NCBI GenBank assembly: GCA_003524745.1 | Contig: DQGN01000043.1 | Span: 1-6,242, forward strand | Length of the DNA stretch: 6,242 nucleotides | Origin: Patescibacteria group bacterium | GTDB lineage: Bacteria > Patescibacteriota > Kazan-3B-28 > UBA10110 | Direction of reading: 5' to 3' | In this document: positions 5,578-6,242 of the stretch, in pieces | How the letters are laid out: each line of letters starts with the position of its first letter | Numbering within the stretch: the stretch's first letter is position 1 | Program-made: the position numbers and the translations under genes | The notes under the pieces: generated by a model | What the model was told of the DNA's origin: nothing | What the model saw: only the letters and a program-made list of their open reading frames with translations | Databases searched by the model: none

Positions 5578-6213
5578 CTATCCTGCAGGAGTTTCGGGGT
5601 CTTCGTCCTCGCCAAACAATTCTATATATTTGGCAATGAAATCTGATTTACTGCAAAGACACTGACGCACATAATGGCCCGCAAGTTGACGGATGTTGTC
5701 AACTTCCACCGAGTCAAGCGGGTCGACCACCGCCACGACTAGACAATCATTTTCGAGTTCGAGGTGGATCGGAAGGATTTTATAATCCCAGATTGCTTCA
5801 GTTGTGATGAGCTTGATGATTTCTGGGTCGGGTGCCATCTCTGCCAAATCAATCCTCGTAATACCGAACTTTTTTGCCAGAGCATCGAGTCTTTTTTCCT
5901 CAGTCCACCTATTGAAGTCAGGAGCCGGGAGATATTCCTTAATATCTCCATGTTCGATGTCGTACCCTAACGGCTTCAAGAGTTCGGTTAATTGTTCGAC
6001 CTCTTCATCGGCACCCTCCTCGCCAGTATTGGCAACAATGAAGTACGGCGCTGGCTGGTCATCAGCAGCTAATATGAATTTGTGGTATTCGTTATAATCG
6101 ACGCCCGTTTTGGGGGCGAGATCGGTCCCCTCTCTGACCATTTTGGTAATCTTTTTGGCGAACTGCTCGGCATTTTCTCCGAAATCGCCAACCAAAATAA
6201 TTTTTGGTACCAT
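5578..6213 (-). CDS. Orphan T2SSE-N/MshEN-type domain protein with an uncharacterised N-terminal region
   Basis: This is a 211-aa soluble protein with no membrane segment. Residues about 110-200 match the N-terminal domain pattern of GspE/PilB/MshE ATPases: ALAKKFGITRIDL (111-123), DPEIIKLITTEAIWDYKILP (129-148), CLVVAVVDPLDSVEVDNIR (157-175) and SDFIAKYIELFG (190-201). The Walker A/B ATPase that normally follows is absent; the protein ends in an acidic tail. Residues 1-95 (KIILVGDFGENAEQF, FILAADDQPAPYFIVANTG, ELLKPLGYDIEHGDIKEY) look like an alpha/beta Rossmann-like or receiver-like fold that I cannot name. Some MshEN domains bind c-di-GMP, but that cannot be claimed here; a regulatory or adaptor role for type IV pili or secretion is inference. 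The ATG at 6211-6213 is bounded by an in-frame TGA at 6220-6222 and has GAAGGTGA upstream at 6220-6227. Two TAG stops in tandem (5575-5580) end it, before a strong terminator. Confidence 0.82.
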   Translation of the reverse strand: MVPKIILVGDFGENAEQFAKKITKMVREGTDLAPKTGVDYNEYHKFILAADDQPAPYFIVANTGEEGADEEVEQLTELLKPLGYDIEHGDIKEYLPAPDFNRWTEEKRLDALAKKFGITRIDLAEMAPDPEIIKLITTEAIWDYKILPIHLELENDCLVVAVVDPLDSVEVDNIRQLAGHYVRQCLCSKSDFIAKYIELFGEDEDPETPAG

Positions 6214-6242
6214 CAGATGTCACCTTCAATGTGCAAGTGGTT
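6213..6242 (-). CDS. Possible C-terminal end of an upstream gene, cut by window edge
   Basis: From the window edge this frame reads NHLHIEGDI and then TGA at 6213-6215. That stop overlaps the next ATG by one base (TGATG), a layout also seen at gatC/gatA (TAATG). If real, the two genes are translationally coupled. Nine codons are too few to identify a family, and an open frame this short is expected often by chance. Confidence 0.35.
   Translation of the reverse strand, partial: NHLHIEGDI

Noticed and set aside
5398..5646. Plus-strand open frame of 82 codons crossing the palindromic element and the terminator
   Set aside because: It runs through the hairpin repeat and the 3' end of the opposite-strand gene, has no Shine-Dalgarno and shows low-complexity residues from the repeat.
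5739..5951. Second minus-strand frame of 70 codons inside the T2SSE-N-domain gene
   Set aside because: It is an out-of-frame shadow of the T2SSE-N coding sequence with no recognisable motif and no good ribosome site.

Overview
All supportable genes in this window lie on the minus strand, so the biological reading order runs from high to low coordinates. The content suggests a member of the Candidate Phyla Radiation (Patescibacteria). The clues are a compact gatC-gatA-gatB cluster, a SIMPL-domain membrane protein, a stand-alone GspE/MshE N-terminal-type domain protein, and the membrane-anchored N-terminus of a protein resembling the large VirB4/HerA-like ATPases common in that group. TGA is used as an ordinary stop (gatA), so there is no sign of the TGA=Gly code of Gracilibacteria/Absconditabacteria. 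The phylum assignment is an inference from protein style, not from a marker gene.

Region by region on the minus strand: (1) 6242-5527 has the probable last codons of an unknown gene, then a 211-aa protein with an orphan T2SSE-N/MshEN-like domain, closed by a clear intrinsic terminator. (2) 5526-4551 has a spacer with an approximately 86-bp G/C-biased multi-hairpin palindromic element, then a SIMPL (DUF541) membrane-anchored protein, followed by a hairpin terminator. (3) 4481-959 has a TATAAT box six bases before the gatC ATG (a leaderless-looking start), then gatC-gatA-orf136-gatB, all overlapping or abutting. This set encodes the heterotrimeric Asp/Glu-tRNA amidotransferase plus an embedded 136-aa membrane protein with a HEPN-type RNxLAH motif. 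(4) 971-548 has a perfect sigma70-type promoter (TTGACA-N17-TATAAT) abutting an inverted repeat at the gatB stop, driving a small acidic protein of unknown function. (5) 547-1 has a small hairpin with a possible promoter, then the N-terminal 163 residues of a membrane-anchored DUF8128-like protein cut by the window edge.

GatCAB converts misacylated Glu-tRNA(Gln) and/or Asp-tRNA(Asn) to the amidated forms. The most interesting feature is the HEPN-like, membrane-tethered protein translated between GatA and GatB, because HEPN proteins often act on RNA, including tRNA. A recurring design is also visible: inter-operon hairpins whose distal arm touches or contains the -35 region of the next gene, consistent with a very compact genome. 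No rRNA, tRNA, CRISPR array, insertion sequence or riboswitch was recognised.
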